Positions 48,303 to 60,838 of a stretch of DNA of 64,000 nt are shown here, in pieces (the stretch's first letter is position 1; every line of letters begins with the position of its first letter). The translations under genes and the position numbers were made by a program. Source of the stretch: Amorphophallus konjac (lineage: Eukaryota; Streptophyta; Magnoliopsida; Alismatales; Araceae); assembly GCA_022559845.1 (NCBI GenBank), contig JAHNEJ010002722.1:186001-250000 (forward strand). The letters are read 5' to 3'. The notes under the pieces are model-generated. The model made no database searches, was not told the DNA's origin, and saw nothing but the letters and a program-made list of their open reading frames with translations.

Positions 48303-50980
48303 TGTCACGCCCCGATGCGGAATCTCGGGACGTACGGTTAGGGGCAAGCGAGCAATAATTCCGAACCATTGCAAACCATTGCACAAAAGGTTGGAAAGGA
48401 TAATAATCAGAGTTTTATTGATAATAAAGTTGAGTACACTGGGTAGAACAACTACATCCAAATAATAAGCAAAATACTAGAACAATCTCTCACTAATACT
48501 AAGGGTACAAACTGACTCAATAAACTAAAACTATCTCTCGATATCACTCCAGTCCATTCCCGACAAGTTCATCACCTGGAAAGAGGGGAAAAGTAGGAGT
48601 GAGCTAAACGCGCTCAGTAGATAACCACAAACAGGTTTACGTAATTAACCATTGATTTCCAATTTATATGAAATGCAGTAAATAAAGAATGACGATACGA
48701 TAAAAGAAACAATGTAAAAGATATCTTGCAAGGTCAAGAAATATAACAATTTACCAAGTAATGAACAAGTAAAGTAACAGTAGATAATTTGGCCAGCAAG
48801 TATGTTACACATGTAACCAAGTAAATACGCACGAGTCAAGTAACAAGAGTTTGTCATAGACGTAACATGTCAAGTATTCGGGTGCAATGCCTCACCCTGT
48901 CATAAACATCCCAATGGGCTCAATATCTTTTCGGGCGCTCTCCCCAGGACCAGACCGGGCCCTTATGATGCGTTGGCATTTCATTTCAATTGGATCACCG
49001 ATCCCCCGTCTAGACATAGTCAATTATGGCCAATATAATCAGATGAATTTCTGTCGGGTACAAGATGTAAAGGACGACACTCGCCTCCTTTGATTCAAGA
49101 GTATAACCACGATGAAAAACCCAAAACAAGGTAGTCGTACGGCAAACACCGGGCCGTACTCACATGAGTAACGAGTCACGGGGCCAAGAATGAACGGTTG
49201 ACAGTAAGCCGTTCGAGAGAGAGAAGTAAGTTCCGAAGAACGAATATACGAACCATTCGGGTCGTATTTTAAGAAATACGGTTCAAGAGAATCTGTATTA
49301 AGCATAACGATAATGTCTAATTATAAGATAATTTATGCAAAATAGTTACCGGGTTGCCAATAACAATTAAACCAACCAATTTCAGTTTAATGTCCATTGA
49401 TCAATTCCGGGCTCAAATATGACCGAAGATTATCCAAGGGTAATCGGTCAATTAATCAAGTTAAAACAATAGTCATGATGTAACCGTAATTTACCACGGT
49501 AAAAATGTTCTACGGTAAAAATGTAAAGTTTACCGGATGGAGTGTCCGGCTAATTGGTCAAAGACTTGCCATAAGTCGGCCAGTAATTTTCTGGTTTACA
49601 GTAATTTACAGAAATTACCTATGGTAAAGTTTAGCTATTTACCATACTTATTCAATTTATCCAAAGTTACAAGTGAATTTCAATGATTTTCACTTTAAAC
49701 AATTTATCAAAATAGATATTGCAAATAACAGAAATTTACTCATGTCATTATCTGTTATTTATGTGGATTGTCAATTTTTACTAATTAACATTGTTAAATG
49801 GGTCAAATAGCAAAAAATCAGTTTTCTGGAAGTTAAACGGATGACAGTGGGCCGTTAAACCTACTGGCTGTAAAACGGTTATCATTGGGCCGTTTTATAC
49901 AAGGCGGGCGGTTCTAATTGGGCCGTTTGTATAAGTCGGGCGGGCAGTTCTGAGCCGTCTAAGAGATAAAGCGGTCCGGTTGGAACCGTTAATCCCTGTA
50001 ACACGGGAACAGCGAAACAGAAGCATAAATCCGGCGTTTTATGCATTTGAGTACGTAAATAAATGGAAAAGCATGGTTTCTACAAGCTAACATGATGCCC
50101 TTTCATTCCATTTATCAAATTCAAGGTTTGTGCCATGGTTACCTACCTTAACCGATGAAATAAGGAAAGATGAATGGAGAAGAAGATGAACAATAGACTT
50201 GCAGAGCTTCTTCACAGCAGCAAGAACCCTTTTGTGTTTAAGAGATGTTTAAGGGGGTTTCCTCTACTTATAGGTTTGGAAGAGGAGTGTTTAATCTTCA
50301 CACACGGTTTGGTCAGAGCCGCAAAATCCTTTGCATTGTTGACAACGTGTTTCTGCCAACCAAAACACGGTTTCACGTGTTTCTCAAGGTAAGGTTAGCC
50401 TAATCTAAGCCTAATCTAAAAGATTAAGGAATGGTTAACTAAAACCTCAATTTAATATTACTAAATGATTTTTAATGAATTGGACCCAAAAGACAAAATT
50501 ACTAATCAAGACATGCTCTTTCATAATATGATTTTTATGGAATTTTATCACGAGGTTTATTGTTAATCTCCCAATCTTAAGATTAAAATAATAATTTAAC
50601 CCAATGTTCAACGGTTTAGTCGATAGAGAGAGTTTCTGATTTTTACCGATGAAACTTCAGAAGACAAAGTTGCTAAGAAAAATACCCTCTATCAGATGTG
50701 ATTTTTACAGATTTTTCTAAGGTAGTTGTATTTTCGTATGAATAGTGTTTTCCGCGTTTTTAAGTCAGGCTTAAATCACTGATTAAGCCATGTAAATGAT
50801 TTTATTAGGGTCAAGTACAGAAGACCAAAGTGTTTACCATGGTCTTTACTAATTAACTACCATTTTTCAGAATTTTTATATGATAGTCAAAAATTTTACT
50901 ATTTACTATTTACCACAGTCACTATTCAACATTTACTATTTACGAAATTTAATATTTGTACAGAAACTCGGGGTCTTACA
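48303..50980 (-). repeat. 3' LTR of the chromovirus
   Basis: 2,678 bp, nearly identical to 55713-58390. It lies at the 3' end of the minus-strand element, next to the polypurine tract. Small open frames in it (for example 48645-48857 and 49039-49305 minus, 50174-50392 plus) recur in the other LTR and are not genes. Confidence 0.97.
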
Positions 50981-50993
50981 CCCTCCCCCACTT
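50981..50993 (-). other. Polypurine tract of the chromovirus
   Basis: On the minus strand AAGTGGGGGAGGG sits directly before the 3' LTR, the expected site for priming of plus-strand DNA synthesis. Confidence 0.85.
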
Positions 50994-51052
50994 AAAGAAT
51001 TTGGTCCTCCAAATTCACTGGACCAAAATATAGTAAGGAAAAAATAGCTTAC

Positions 51053-51330
51053 CTAGAATAGATCGGGATAACGCTTCCGTATGGCGTCCTCGGATTCCCA
51101 TGTAGCTTCCTCTATTCCACGCCGACTCCATTGGATTTTAACCATCGGTATGGAACGATTTCGAAGTTGTTGCTCTTTCCGATCCAGAACCTTCACTGGT
51201 CTTTCTTCATAAGATAGATCCTTCTTAAATTCAAAGTCCACATGTTGAATGATGTGACTAGGGTCGTACACGTATTTCCGAAGCATAGATACATGGAATA
51301 CGTTATGTACACCAGATAATTGAGGAGTAA
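51053..51330 (-). pseudogene. Chromodomain tail of chromovirus pol, out of frame
   Basis: The frame ending at the stop 51053-51055 encodes HVSMLRKYV, then a chromodomain with [33 protein letters not shown] and a final RKRYPDLF. In intact relatives this is the end of integrase; it directs insertion to heterochromatin by reading histone marks. Here it is separated from the main gag-pol frame by a single-base loss at about 51330-51336. The upstream frame reads on out of register to 51193 without this domain. One base would account for the shift. Confidence 0.85.
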
Positions 51331-54300
51331 GGCCAATCTATAGGCGACTTCACCCACTCGATCAAGGATCTCAAATGGACCAATATACCTTGGGCTTAAC
51401 TTGCCATGAATACCGAATCGACGAATACCTCTTGAAGGAGAGACTTTTAAGAACACATGCTCGCCAATTTGAAATTCCAAATCTCTTCTTCTATTATCAG
51501 CATAGCTCTTTTGCCTCGATTGAGCCACAAGTAACCGGTCTCGGATAATACGAATATTTTGTGATGACTCCGAGATAAGATCCGGTCCAAGCCATTGCTT
51601 CTCGCCAACCTCATCCCAACATAATGGAGAACGACAGCTCCTTCCATACAAAGCCTCGAAAGGTGTCATCTGTATGCTGGATTGATAACTATTGTTGTAG
51701 GCGAATTCTATCAATGCTAAATGATCGCTCCAACTTCCACCGAAGTTGATCATACAAGCTCTCAACATATCTTCCACTATTTGATTAGTTCTCTCGGTCT
51801 GTCCATCTGTTTGCGGATGAAATGCAGTGCTAAAATTCAGACGGGTACCAAGAGATTCTTGCAATCCTTTCCAAAAATGAGAAGTAAATCTCGGATCTCT
51901 ATCGGATATAATGTTGACTGGGATACCATGAAGCCTAACCACTTCCTTTAAATATAATGCTGCCAGCACATCAACTGTCCACTTGGACTTAATAGATAAG
52001 AAATGTGCGGATTTAGTCAGTCGATCCACAATTACCCATATAGCATCATAACCACCTCGAGTCTTAGGAAGACCCATAATGAAATCCATGCCAATACTCT
52101 CCCACTTCCATTGGGGTATATCAAGTGGTTTCAATTTACCTGCCGGTCTGAAATGCTCGGCCTTTACTTGTTGACAAACAAGACATGTACTCACGAAATT
52201 TGCAATTTCCCTTTTCATGTTCGGCCACCAAAATGACCTTTTCAAATCCTTGAACATCTTAGTGCCTCCCGGATGGATAGTATATTTGGATCTATGGGCT
52301 TCTTCAAGAATCCGATTCTTTATATTAGCCTCATTCGGTACACAAGTTCTACCTTGAAATAATAATCTTCCATCATCGGCTATCGAGAAATCAGGTCTGC
52401 TACTCAAGCTTTCCTTAATCTCGACTAGCTCGGGATCAATATCTTGCAATAACTTGATTTCTACCAACAATTCGGGCTTCAGTTGCAACTGGGAAATCAA
52501 TATCCGGTCATTATCAATATTGATATCCAGACTAGCCATTTGCTCCAGTAATTTCCATTCTTGTAACATAAGACTAGATATCTTAGCCACAGGCTTCCGA
52601 CTTAAAGCATCAGCAACCACATTGCCTTTGCCCGGGTGATACTCAATAGAAAAGTCGAAATCCTTTATATACTCCAACCATCTTCTTTGTCTCATGTTCA
52701 ATTCTTTTTGAGAAAATAAGTATTTCAGACTTTTGTGATCCGAAAATACCGTAAATGATTCACCATATAAGTAGTGCCTCCAAATCTTCAAAGCAAATAC
52801 CACGGCTGCCAATTCCAAATCATGAACTGGATAATTGACTTCATGCTTTCTTAGCTGCCTAGAAGAATAGGCAATCACCTTGCCGTGCTGCATAAGCACA
52901 CAGCCTAAGCCAATACCAGAAGCATCAGTGTAAACCACGAAACCACCCTCACCAGAAGGTAAGGTTAAAATAGGGGCAGTAGTCAGACAATCCTTCAGAG
53001 TCTGAAAACTCCGTTGGCATTCAATTGACCACTCAAACTTAATCTCTTTGCGGGTTAACTTCGTCAGAGGTACCGCAATCTTAGAGAAATCTTGAATAAA
53101 CCTTCGATAGTAACCAGCCAGGCCAAGAAAACTCCTCACTTCAGTAACACTGGTAGGTTGTTCCCAATTCTTTACTGCTTCCACCTTCGATGGATCTACA
53201 GAAATACCATCCTTGGTAATAATATGTCCTAGAAAAGACACCTCTTGTAACCAGAAATCACACTTGCTCAACTTAGCATATAATTGGTGATCTCTCAATA
53301 ATTGCAAAGCCATCCTCAGATGCTCGGCATGTTCTCTTTCACTCTTGGAATATATCAAAATATCATCTATGAATACCACAACCCATTGATCAAGGTAGGG
53401 TCGGAACACACTGTTCATTAACTGCATGAAAGCTGCCGGTGCATTCGTTAACCCAAAAGGCATAACGACAAACTCATAATGGCCATACCGACTACGGAAA
53501 GCTGATTTATAAATATCCTCTTCTTTAATCCGTAACTGGTGATATCCAGATCGAAGATCGATCTTAGAAAAATAAGAAGCTCCAGTAATCTGGTCAAATA
53601 ACTCATCAATCCTTGGCAAAGGATACTTGTTCTTGACAGTCAACTGGTTAAGTTGCCGATAATCGATGCATAATCTCATCGAACCATCTTTCTTCCGAAC
53701 AAACAATACAGGAGCTCCCCAAGGGGAAACACTCGGGCGAATAAAACCCTTCTCGAGTAATTCCAACAATTGCTGCTTCAATTCCCGTAATTCCGCAGGA
53801 GACATGCGATAAGGGGCTTTAGAAACAGGAGACGATCCAGGAATAAGATCAATAGAGAATGTAACTTCACGCAGAGGCGGAAGTCCTGGTAACTCCTCTG
53901 GAAATACGTCCGGAAATTCTCGGACAATAGAAATGTCCTTAATCTCCATCTGCTGTTCAGGGGACGCAAGAACAAAAGCCAGAAAAGCTTCGCATCCACG
54001 CCTCAATAACTTATCAGCACGAATAGTCGAGATAAGAGAGATAGAACTAGGGTGTTTCACTCCCTTGAAGGATAATCCGGGGTGTCTAGAAAAAGACACG
54101 GAACAAGAACTACAATGAACATTGGCCTCATACCGAGCCAACCAATCCGCTCCTAGGATTACATCGTAATCCTTCATGTCCATACAAATCAAATCAGCTG
54201 GAAAATTCTGATCATTCACCATAACCTTACTAGAAGGATAGTAATGCTGAATTGCCGATTTAGAACCAATAGGGGTTGATATTTCTAACGGAGAACTCAA

Positions 54301-55482
54301 CAAAACAGGTGCCATAGCTAAAGATTTAGCAAATCTCCGTGAAATAAAAGAATGTGTTGCACCAGTATCAATTAGAACAAAAGCTGGCAAGTCGAATATA
54401 ACAAGAGTACCTTCGACGAGTCCACCATCCTCGGCGATATCTTTTTCCTTTGCATGAAGAGCCTGGAGCCTGCCTTGAGGCTTCTTGAAATTCAGAGGTT
54501 TTGCCGGGATAGCTTGTTCCGATAATAAAGGACAGTTGGGTATACGGTGCTCTTTGCTTCCACACCGCAGACATGCACCTAGCTTGCGCCAACAATCTTC
54601 CATCTTGTGACCAGGACGATCACAATATCGGCATACGCCCTTGAATGGAATCATAGAATCAGGTTTCTTGTCTTCTTGTCGCGGCATTTTGCCTCTCCAC
54701 GAACCAGAACCAGAACTTGAACCAGAACTAGTAAAGGGTCTTTTCTTGCTCGGGTCAGTGCCAAATCCAGGTTTAACATTCTTGAGTGCCTTCGGTTGCT
54801 CTTTCTTGTTACCTTGACCACGAATCCTTTCAGTCATTTCCAAAGTATCTTCTAATATTTGTGCCTTTCTTACCATCTCAGAATATGTAGAAATTTCCAG
54901 TGGTGCAAGTTGATTGATATAATGAAGTCGAAGACCATTGAGGAAACGCTTCGCCTTCATTCTCTCAGTCGAAATAAGATGTCTTGCATAACGAGAGAGT
55001 CGTGAAAACTGAGCCTCATATTCTGATACCGATAAACTTCGCTGCTTCAAAGCTGCGAATTCTGCTCCCTTCTTTTCTTGCACGCGGTCAGAAAAATATT
55101 TATCATTGAAATATTCCTCGAATTCCTCCCACGAGACTTGTTGATCTCCGAGAGTCGGCTTAACAGACTCCCACCAAGCACGTGCATCACGTTCCAGTTG
55201 GAAAACGGATAAAAGAACACGTTCTTGGTCAGTGCATTGCATGACCTCAAAAATTCTTGCCATCTCGTCGAGCCAATTCTCGGCTTCATCGGGATCAGTT
55301 GAACCAGCGAATCTAGGCGGGTTCATTCCTCGGAAATTCCGATATAAATCACCAGTGCCATGAGCTGCGCCATGAGGTGCCGCTCCAGCTCCAGCTCCTG
55401 CCTGAGGCAGTGCATTCAAGGCTTGCGTAAGTCCTTGAACTGTACGCTGTAAATTCCTCATCTCAGCACGATTGGCTGCCAT
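51193..55482 (-). CDS. Chromovirus gag-pol polyprotein (1,429 codons)
   Basis: From ATG 55480-55482. Domains by residue: gag about 45-200; two CCHC zinc knuckles at 284-297 and 304-317 (both C-x2-C-x4-H-x4-C); aspartic protease with [10 protein letters not shown] at about 371-380; reverse transcriptase about 560-740 with catalytic FIDD at 704-707; RNase H starting at VVYTDAS; integrase with an H-H-C-C zinc domain ([15 protein letters not shown]) and a DDE core ([27 protein letters not shown]). Gag and pol are in one frame with no stop between, as is usual for this clade. The last 45 or so codons are out of register after a 1-bp deletion near 51330, so the chromodomain is lost. It copies the element through RNA and inserts it. 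Confidence 0.95.
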   Translation of the reverse strand: MAANRAEMRNLQRTVQGLTQALNALPQAGAGAGAAPHGAAHGTGDLYRNFRGMNPPRFAGSTDPDEAENWLDEMARIFEVMQCTDQERVLLSVFQLERDARAWWESVKPTLGDQQVSWEEFEEYFNDKYFSDRVQEKKGAEFAALKQRSLSVSEYEAQFSRLSRYARHLISTERMKAKRFLNGLRLHYINQLAPLEISTYSEMVRKAQILEDTLEMTERIRGQGNKKEQPKALKNVKPGFGTDPSKKRPFTSSGSSSGSGSWRGKMPRQEDKKPDSMIPFKGVCRYCDRPGHKMEDCWRKLGACLRCGSKEHRIPNCPLLSEQAIPAKPLNFKKPQGRLQALHAKEKDIAEDGGLVEGTLVIFDLPAFVLIDTGATHSFISRRFAKSLAMAPVLLSSPLEISTPIGSKSAIQHYYPSSKVMVNDQNFPADLICMDMKDYDVILGADWLARYEANVHCSSCSVSFSRHPGLSFKGVKHPSSISLISTIRADKLLRRGCEAFLAFVLASPEQQMEIKDISIVREFPDVFPEELPGLPPLREVTFSIDLIPGSSPVSKAPYRMSPAELRELKQQLLELLEKGFIRPSVSPWGAPVLFVRKKDGSMRLCIDYRQLNQLTVKNKYPLPRIDELFDQITGASYFSKIDLRSGYHQLRIKEEDIYKSAFRSRYGHYEFVVMPFGLTNAPAAFMQLMNSVFRPYLDQWVVVFIDDILIYSKSEREHAEHLRMALQLLRDHQLYAKLSKCDFWLQEVSFLGHIITKDGISVDPSKVEAVKNWEQPTSVTEVRSFLGLAGYYRRFIQDFSKIAVPLTKLTRKEIKFEWSIECQRSFQTLKDCLTTAPILTLPSGEGGFVVYTDASGIGLGCVLMQHGKVIAYSSRQLRKHEVNYPVHDLELAAVVFALKIWRHYLYGESFTVFSDHKSLKYLFSQKELNMRQRRWLEYIKDFDFSIEYHPGKGNVVADALSRKPVAKISSLMLQEWKLLEQMASLDINIDNDRILISQLQLKPELLVEIKLLQDIDPELVEIKESLSSRPDFSIADDGRLLFQGRTCVPNEANIKNRILEEAHRSKYTIHPGGTKMFKDLKRSFWWPNMKREIANFVSTCLVCQQVKAEHFRPAGKLKPLDIPQWKWESIGMDFIMGLPKTRGGYDAIWVIVDRLTKSAHFLSIKSKWTVDVLAALYLKEVVRLHGIPVNIISDRDPRFTSHFWKGLQESLGTRLNFSTAFHPQTDGQTERTNQIVEDMLRACMINFGGSWSDHLALIEFAYNNSYQSSIQMTPFEALYGRSCRSPLCWDEVGEKQWLGPDLISESSQNIRIIRDRLLVAQSRQKSYADNRRRDLEFQIGEHVFLKVSPSRGIRRFGIHGKLSPRYIGPFEILDRVGEVAYRLALLLNYLVYITYSMYLCFGNTCTTLVTSFNMWTLNLRRIYLMKKDQ

Positions 55483-55692
55483 TTCTAGTTAAGTGCCTAT
55501 AAAATAGTTACTCGGATTATTTATGAGAGAAGAACTTCTTAGATGAGAAGAGAAGAACTAGATAAGAAGAACATGATTATGGTTAAATAACTTAACCCAA
55601 ATTTCTACCCAATTCTCACAAGGTTGTTTTCTTAAGCCTATAACCAATAAACCTATAACATTAAAGTGAAATACCTAGGACAAATTGACCTA

Positions 55693-55705
55693 GGCTCTGA
55701 TACCA
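55693..55705 (-). other. Primer-binding site (tRNA-iMet)
   Basis: On the minus strand TGGTATCAGAGCC lies 7 bp after the 5' LTR. It is the standard complement to the 3' end of initiator methionine tRNA used by many plant Ty3/Gypsy elements. It fixes the transcription direction as minus. Confidence 0.92.
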
Positions 55706-55712
55706 ACTAAAC

Positions 55713-58390
55713 TGTCACGCCCCGATGCGGAATCTCGGGACGTACGGTTAGGGGCAAGCGAGCAATAATTCCGAACCATTGCAAACCATTGCACAAAAGG
55801 TTGGAAAGGATAATAATCAGAGTTTTATTGATAATAAAGTTGAGTACACTGGGTAGAACAACTACATCCAAATAATAAGCAAAATACTAGAACAATCTCT
55901 CACTAATACTAAGGGTACAAACTGACTCAATAAACTAAAACTATCTCTCGATATCACTCCAGTCCATTCCCGACAAGTTCATCACCTGGAAAGAGGGGAA
56001 AAGTAGGAGTGAGCTAAACGCGCTCAGTAGATAACCACAAACAGGTTTACGTAATTAACCATTGATTTCCAATTTATATGAAATGCAGTAAATAAAGAAT
56101 GACGATACGATAAAAGAAACAATGTAAAAGATATCTTGCAAGGTCAAGAAATATAACAATTTACCAAGTAATGAACAAGTAAAGTAACAGTAGATAATTT
56201 GGCCAGCAAGTATGTTACACATGTAACCAAGTAAATACGCACGAGTCAAGTAACAAGAGTTTGTCATAGACTGTAACATGTCAAGTATTCGGGTGCAATG
56301 CCTCACCCTGTCATAAACATCCCAATGGCTCAATATCTTTTCGGGCGCTCTCCCCAGGACCAGACCGGGCCCTTATGATGCGTTGGCATTTCATTTCAAT
56401 TGGATCACCGATCCCCCGTCTAGACATAGTCAATTATGGCCAATATAATCAGATGAATTTCTGTCGGGTACAAGATGTAAAGGACGACACTCGCCTCCTT
56501 TGATTCAAGAGTATAACCACGATGAAAAACCCAAAACAAGGTAGTCGTACGGCAAACACCGGGCCGTACTCACATGAGTAACGAGTCACGGGGCCAAGAA
56601 TGAACGGTTGACAGTAAGCCGTTCGAGAGAGAGAAGTAAGTTCCGAAGAACGAATATACGAACCATTCGGGTCGTATTTTAAGAAATATGGTTCAAGAGA
56701 ATCCGTATTAAGCATAACGATAATGTCTAATTATAAGATAATTTATGCAAAATAGTTACCGGGTTGCCAATAACAATTAAACCAACCAATTTCAGTTTAA
56801 TGTCCATTGATCAATTCCGGGCTCAAATATGACCGAAGATTATCCAAGGGTAATCGGTCAATTAATCAAGTTAAAACAATAGTCATGATGTAACCGTAAT
56901 TTACCACGGTAAAAATGTTCTACGGTAAAAATGTAAAGTTTACCGGATGGAGTGTCCGGCTAATTGGTCAAAGACTTGCCATAAGTCGGCCAGTAATTTT
57001 CTGGTTTACAGTAATTTAGAGAAATTACCTATGGTAAAGTTTAGCTATTTACCATACTTATTCAATTTATCCAAAGTTACAAGTGAATTTCAATGATTTT
57101 CACTTTAAACAATTTATCAAAATAGATATTGCAAATAACAGAAATTTACTCATGTCATTATCTGTTATTTATGTGGATTGTCAATTTTTACTAATTAACA
57201 TTGTTAAATGGGTCAAATAGCAAAAAATCAGTTTTCTGGAAGTTAAACGGATGACAGTGGGCCGTTAAACCTACTGGCTGTAAAACGGTTATCATTGGGC
57301 CGTTTTATACAAGGCGGGCGGTTCTAATTGGGCCGTTTGTATAAGTCGGGCGGGCAGTTCTGAGCCGTCTAAGAGATAAAGTGGTCCGGTTGGAACCGTT
57401 AATCCTTGTAACACGGGAACAGCGAAACATAAGCATAAATCCGGCGTTTTATGCATTTGAGTACGTAAATAAATGGAAAAGCATGGTTTCTACAAGCTAA
57501 CATGATGCCCTTTCATTCCATTTATCAAATTCAAGGTTTGTGCCATGGTTACCTACCTTAACCGATGAAATAAGGAAAGATGAATGGGGAAAAAGATGAA
57601 CAGTAGACTTGCAGAGCTTCTTCACAGCAGCAAGAACCCTTTTGTGTTTAAGAGATGTTTAAGGGGGCTTCCTCTACTTATAGGTTTGGAAGAGGAGTGT
57701 TTAATCTTCACACACGGTTTGGTCAGAGCCGCAAAATCCTTTGCATTGTTGACAACGTGTTTCTGCCAACCAAAACACGGTTTCACGTGTTTCTCAAGGT
57801 AAGGTTAGCCTAATCTAAGCCTAATCCAAAAGATTAAGGAATGGTTAACTAAAACCTCAATTTAATATTACTAAATGATTTTTAATGAATTGGACCCAAA
57901 AGATAAAATTACTAATCAAGACATGCTCTTTCATAATATGATTTTTATGGAATTTTATCACGAGGTTTATTGTTAATCTCCCAATCTTAAGATTAAAATA
58001 ATAATTTAACCCAATGTTCAACGGTTTAGTCGATAGAGAGAGTTTCTGATTTTTACCGATGAAACTTCAGAAGACAAAGTTGCTAAGAAAAATACCCTCT
58101 ATCAGATGTGATTTTTACAGATTTTTCTAAGGTAGTTGTATTTTCGTATGAATAGTGTTTTTCGCGTTTTTAAGTCAGGCTTAAATCACTGATTAAGCCA
58201 TGTAAATGATTTTATTAGGGTCAAGTACAGAAGACCAAAGTGTTTACCATGGTCTTTACTAATTAACTACCATTTTTCGGAATTTTTATATGATAGTCAA
58301 AATTTTTACTATTTACTATTTACCACAGTCACTATTCAACATTTACTATTTACGAAATTTAATATTTGTACAGAAACTCGGGGTCTTACA
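55713..58390 (-). repeat. 5' LTR of the chromovirus
   Basis: 2,678 bp, the same length as the other LTR although one extra T (near 56272) and one missing G (near 56327) exist; these cancel. It adjoins the primer-binding site. Confidence 0.97.
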
Positions 58391-58395
58391 CCCAC
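58391..58395. repeat. Right target-site duplication of the chromovirus
   Basis: CCCAC, identical to 48298-48302. Confidence 0.95.
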
Positions 58396-59497
58396 AATTT
58401 CCCTTTCATCAGGAGCAACAAGGTCAGCAACCCTATCGTCCTCCCCCACAAAATAATCTCTTCCAAAACAATATGCCTCAACCCCTCCATCTTCAACAAC
58501 AACTACAACAGCGACCTCCTCAATATAATCAGGTTCCACCACCCGGGGATTATGGCCTCCAACAACAGAGAAGGCCGATCGGCCCTAGGAGAGCTCATTA
58601 CCCACCTTTGCCGGAGTCATTGCCGGACATCTTTAATGCTCTCATGGCTGCTAATTTCCTCACCTTGCCCAAGGAAAAAGCCATATGGCCCACGAACGTC
58701 GACACTTCCAGATATTGTGTCTTCCATAGACAGCCGGGTCATATAGTGGAAAACTGTTTTCATTTCAGAGATTATATCTATGATATGAACGATGAACATC
58801 AAATAGATTGGGATGAAATGAGGCGATGCATCACCATGATGAAGGCCAGGAGACCTCCTCTTAGACAACAACAACAACAACAACAACAGCAACAACAGCC
58901 TCAGCAGGCACCACAACAACAGCCAAATATGGGCATCCTCCAGAATCCGTTACCGGCGCACCAACAACCTAACCACCAAGTCAACCCCATCTCTTCCTTC
59001 CTGGAGGTTGGAAGAGGGCAGGATTGGCATACAGAAAGCGGCTCTGTCCTTGTCACCAATCACGTTCCTATCCAATCCCCACGCCTTATTCGTCCCGCAC
59101 CTGTCTATCCTCCACCCGTAGCACAACCCGCAGTAATACCTTACTCATTTCCACTGACATCACGTCCTCTCATCCGCGTCGCTACTGATGACCTCCCTTC
59201 GAGTCTCCAGCAGACACCCTCCACTTCCACCATAACACCGTTACCCTCAAAACCTCTCATCATTTCTCACGCCTCCACTTCATCATCCACCTTCATTCCG
59301 CCTCCACTAAACAAACCCTTCATTGCCCAATACCCTTCCAAGGTGCCTTCTACCTCCACCATAACACCGTTACCCCCAAAACCTCTCATTATCTCTCACG
59401 CCTCCACTTCATCATCCGCCTTCATTCCGCCTCCACTAAACAAACCCATTATTGTCCAACACCCTTCCGAGGCACCATCTACCTCCACCACAACCCT
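58396..59497 (+). pseudogene. Tat-lineage gag, second part with variant zinc knuckle
   Basis: Continuation of the gag frame right of the chromovirus (frame starts at 58398). It is Gln/Pro-rich, then has a metal-binding motif near 58714-58755 reading CVFHRQPGHIVENC, that is C-x2-H-x4-H-x4-C in place of the usual CCHC. This is followed by FRDYIYDM, a poly-Gln run at 58866-58896, and a 43-residue tandem repeat from about 59218. At about 59493-59497 one base has been lost. The protease frame starts there in another phase, while the original frame runs on to a stop at 59717. Confidence 0.8.
59218..59490 (+). repeat. 129-bp (43-codon) tandem repeat in Tat gag-pro linker
   Basis: CATAACACCG is found at 59231 and 59360, 129 bp apart. 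The units encode PSTSTITPLP, KPLIISHASTSSS and FIPPPLNKP blocks. A third, partial unit starting near 59475 carries the frameshift. Confidence 0.9.
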
Positions 59498-60838
59498 TTA
59501 CCCTCGAAACCCCTCATTATTCATCACCTATCCGGGGCACCATCAACCTCTACTATGCCTCCACCTTTTAAACCCCTTATCATTCGCCGTCCATCTGAGG
59601 CTTCATCCACTCCCACCATGCCTCTGCCTAACAAACCACTCATCAGAGCCCCTACACCTATTATTGCCCCCGCTTCATCAATTGTTCCTCCACCACTACC
59701 CCTCGAACCCCTGCTAAACCCCATATCTAACTCTATAAAGGTGCCGCCAAAACCGCAAGCCATGGTGCTCCGTAGTGGAAGGATGTTCCATCGGATTTTT
59801 CCCCAAAACAGTCAGGTCCCCAAGCAATCTCAACCGGAGAAAGACACCGAAGAACAGCCTGAGGAGTCTATCCCCGGGACACAATATGACCTGTTGAAAC
59901 ATTTGGATAAAACACCAGCTCGGATCTCCATTCTCGAGCTAATCAAGAGGTCGAAAACCCATCAAGACGCCTTGATGGAGTATCTTCAGAGGGTTATGGT
60001 AAATGAGGATCTCCCAGTGGAGAAAATCTCGTCAGTATTGACGTCAACTGATACACAGCCGGCTATTATATTTTACCACCATGAGCTTGCCCCCAAGGAG
60101 GCTCGAAAATATGCTTTGTGTATTGCAGTCAAGATCAATGGGGTGCCTGTAGACCCATGTTTGGTGGACACTGGTGCGTCTATAAATGTGATCTCTATGA
60201 TCACCCTCCAATCATGTGGGGTTGACACGGAACAGATAAGGCCTTCATCAATCACGGTTACGGCCTATGATAATAGCAAAAAGCCGCCAATGGGGATGGT
60301 CATCTTGAATGTAAAATTGGGCCCTGCATCAGTCTTCACGGAATTCCATATCCTTGATATGGATCCCACATTCAAGGCCATACTGGGCCGCCCTTACATT
60401 GAGGTTATGAATGCGGTGCCTTCCACCAATCATCAGTGCTTAAAGTTCCCATACAAGGCTTGGATTATCAAGGTAAATAGCATGCCCATCTTTTCTACAG
60501 TGGACGCTATTAATACCTCATTGCCTTCTGTTTGGCCAACTCACCGGCCAATTCTTTCACTGTTAGATGTGTGTGACCCTCGTCGCACCCATTTTACACA
60601 AAAGCCACTTCCAACACCAAAGTCATGTCACCCTTCCCATGCTAAGGGATGGAAGATCATGAGAAACATTGGCTACCAACAGGGCAAAGGTTTGGGGACA
60701 CAATTACAAGGGAGACTGAAGTTGCCAAAGAAGACAAAGCTAACCCTTAGAGCTGGCCTAGGCTTTGAAGGACCACTTGAAGCATATGAGGAACCTCTCA
60801 CGTGGACCTTGTACTCCCATTCAGAAAGGGGCCAATAA
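59498..60838 (+). CDS. Tat-lineage aspartic protease and G-patch region
   Basis: The open frame runs from about 59498 (first ATG 59555) to TAA 60836-60838. After a Pro-rich linker and MVLRSGRMFH it contains an aspartic protease of the retroviral type: CLVDTGASINVIS at about 60154-60195 with the catalytic D-T-G, and ILGRPYIEV at about 60380-60405. Downstream is a G-patch (GWKIMRNIGYQQGKGLGTQL, about 60648-60710), an RNA-binding glycine motif found in some retroelement polyproteins. The protease cleaves the polyprotein. The N-terminal side has been disconnected from gag by the frameshift near 59495. Confidence 0.85.
   Translation, partial: LPSKPLIIHHLSGAPSTSTMPPPFKPLIIRRPSEASSTPTMPLPNKPLIRAPTPIIAPASSIVPPPLPLEPLLNPISNSIKVPPKPQAMVLRSGRMFHRIFPQNSQVPKQSQPEKDTEEQPEESIPGTQYDLLKHLDKTPARISILELIKRSKTHQDALMEYLQRVMVNEDLPVEKISSVLTSTDTQPAIIFYHHELAPKEARKYALCIAVKINGVPVDPCLVDTGASINVISMITLQSCGVDTEQIRPSSITVTAYDNSKKPPMGMVILNVKLGPASVFTEFHILDMDPTFKAILGRPYIEVMNAVPSTNHQCLKFPYKAWIIKVNSMPIFSTVDAINTSLPSVWPTHRPILSLLDVCDPRRTHFTQKPLPTPKSCHPSHAKGWKIMRNIGYQQGKGLGTQLQGRLKLPKKTKLTLRAGLGFEGPLEAYEEPLTWTLYSHSERGQ

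Larger units (their letters stand above)
48303..58390 (-). mobile_element. Complete chromodomain Ty3/Gypsy retrotransposon (10,088 bp), nested in Tat gag
   Basis: Two 2,678-bp LTRs (48303-50980 and 55713-58390) begin TGTCACGCCCC and end GGTCTTACA on the plus strand; the element reads leftward. A 5-bp CCCAC duplication flanks it. On the minus strand the order is LTR, tRNA-iMet primer-binding site, gag-pol in one frame (gag, protease, RT, RNase H, integrase), chromodomain, polypurine tract, LTR. Long LTRs plus a C-terminal chromodomain point to the Tekay/Del clade of chromoviruses. I count about 15 substitutions (12 transitions) and two compensating 1-bp indels between the LTRs, about 0.6 percent. 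Insertion is therefore recent, and younger than the Tat element it split. Confidence 0.97.

Noticed and set aside
48645..50392. Small open frames repeated at 56055-57802
   Set aside because: They lie at equivalent places in the two LTRs of the chromovirus and have no domain.
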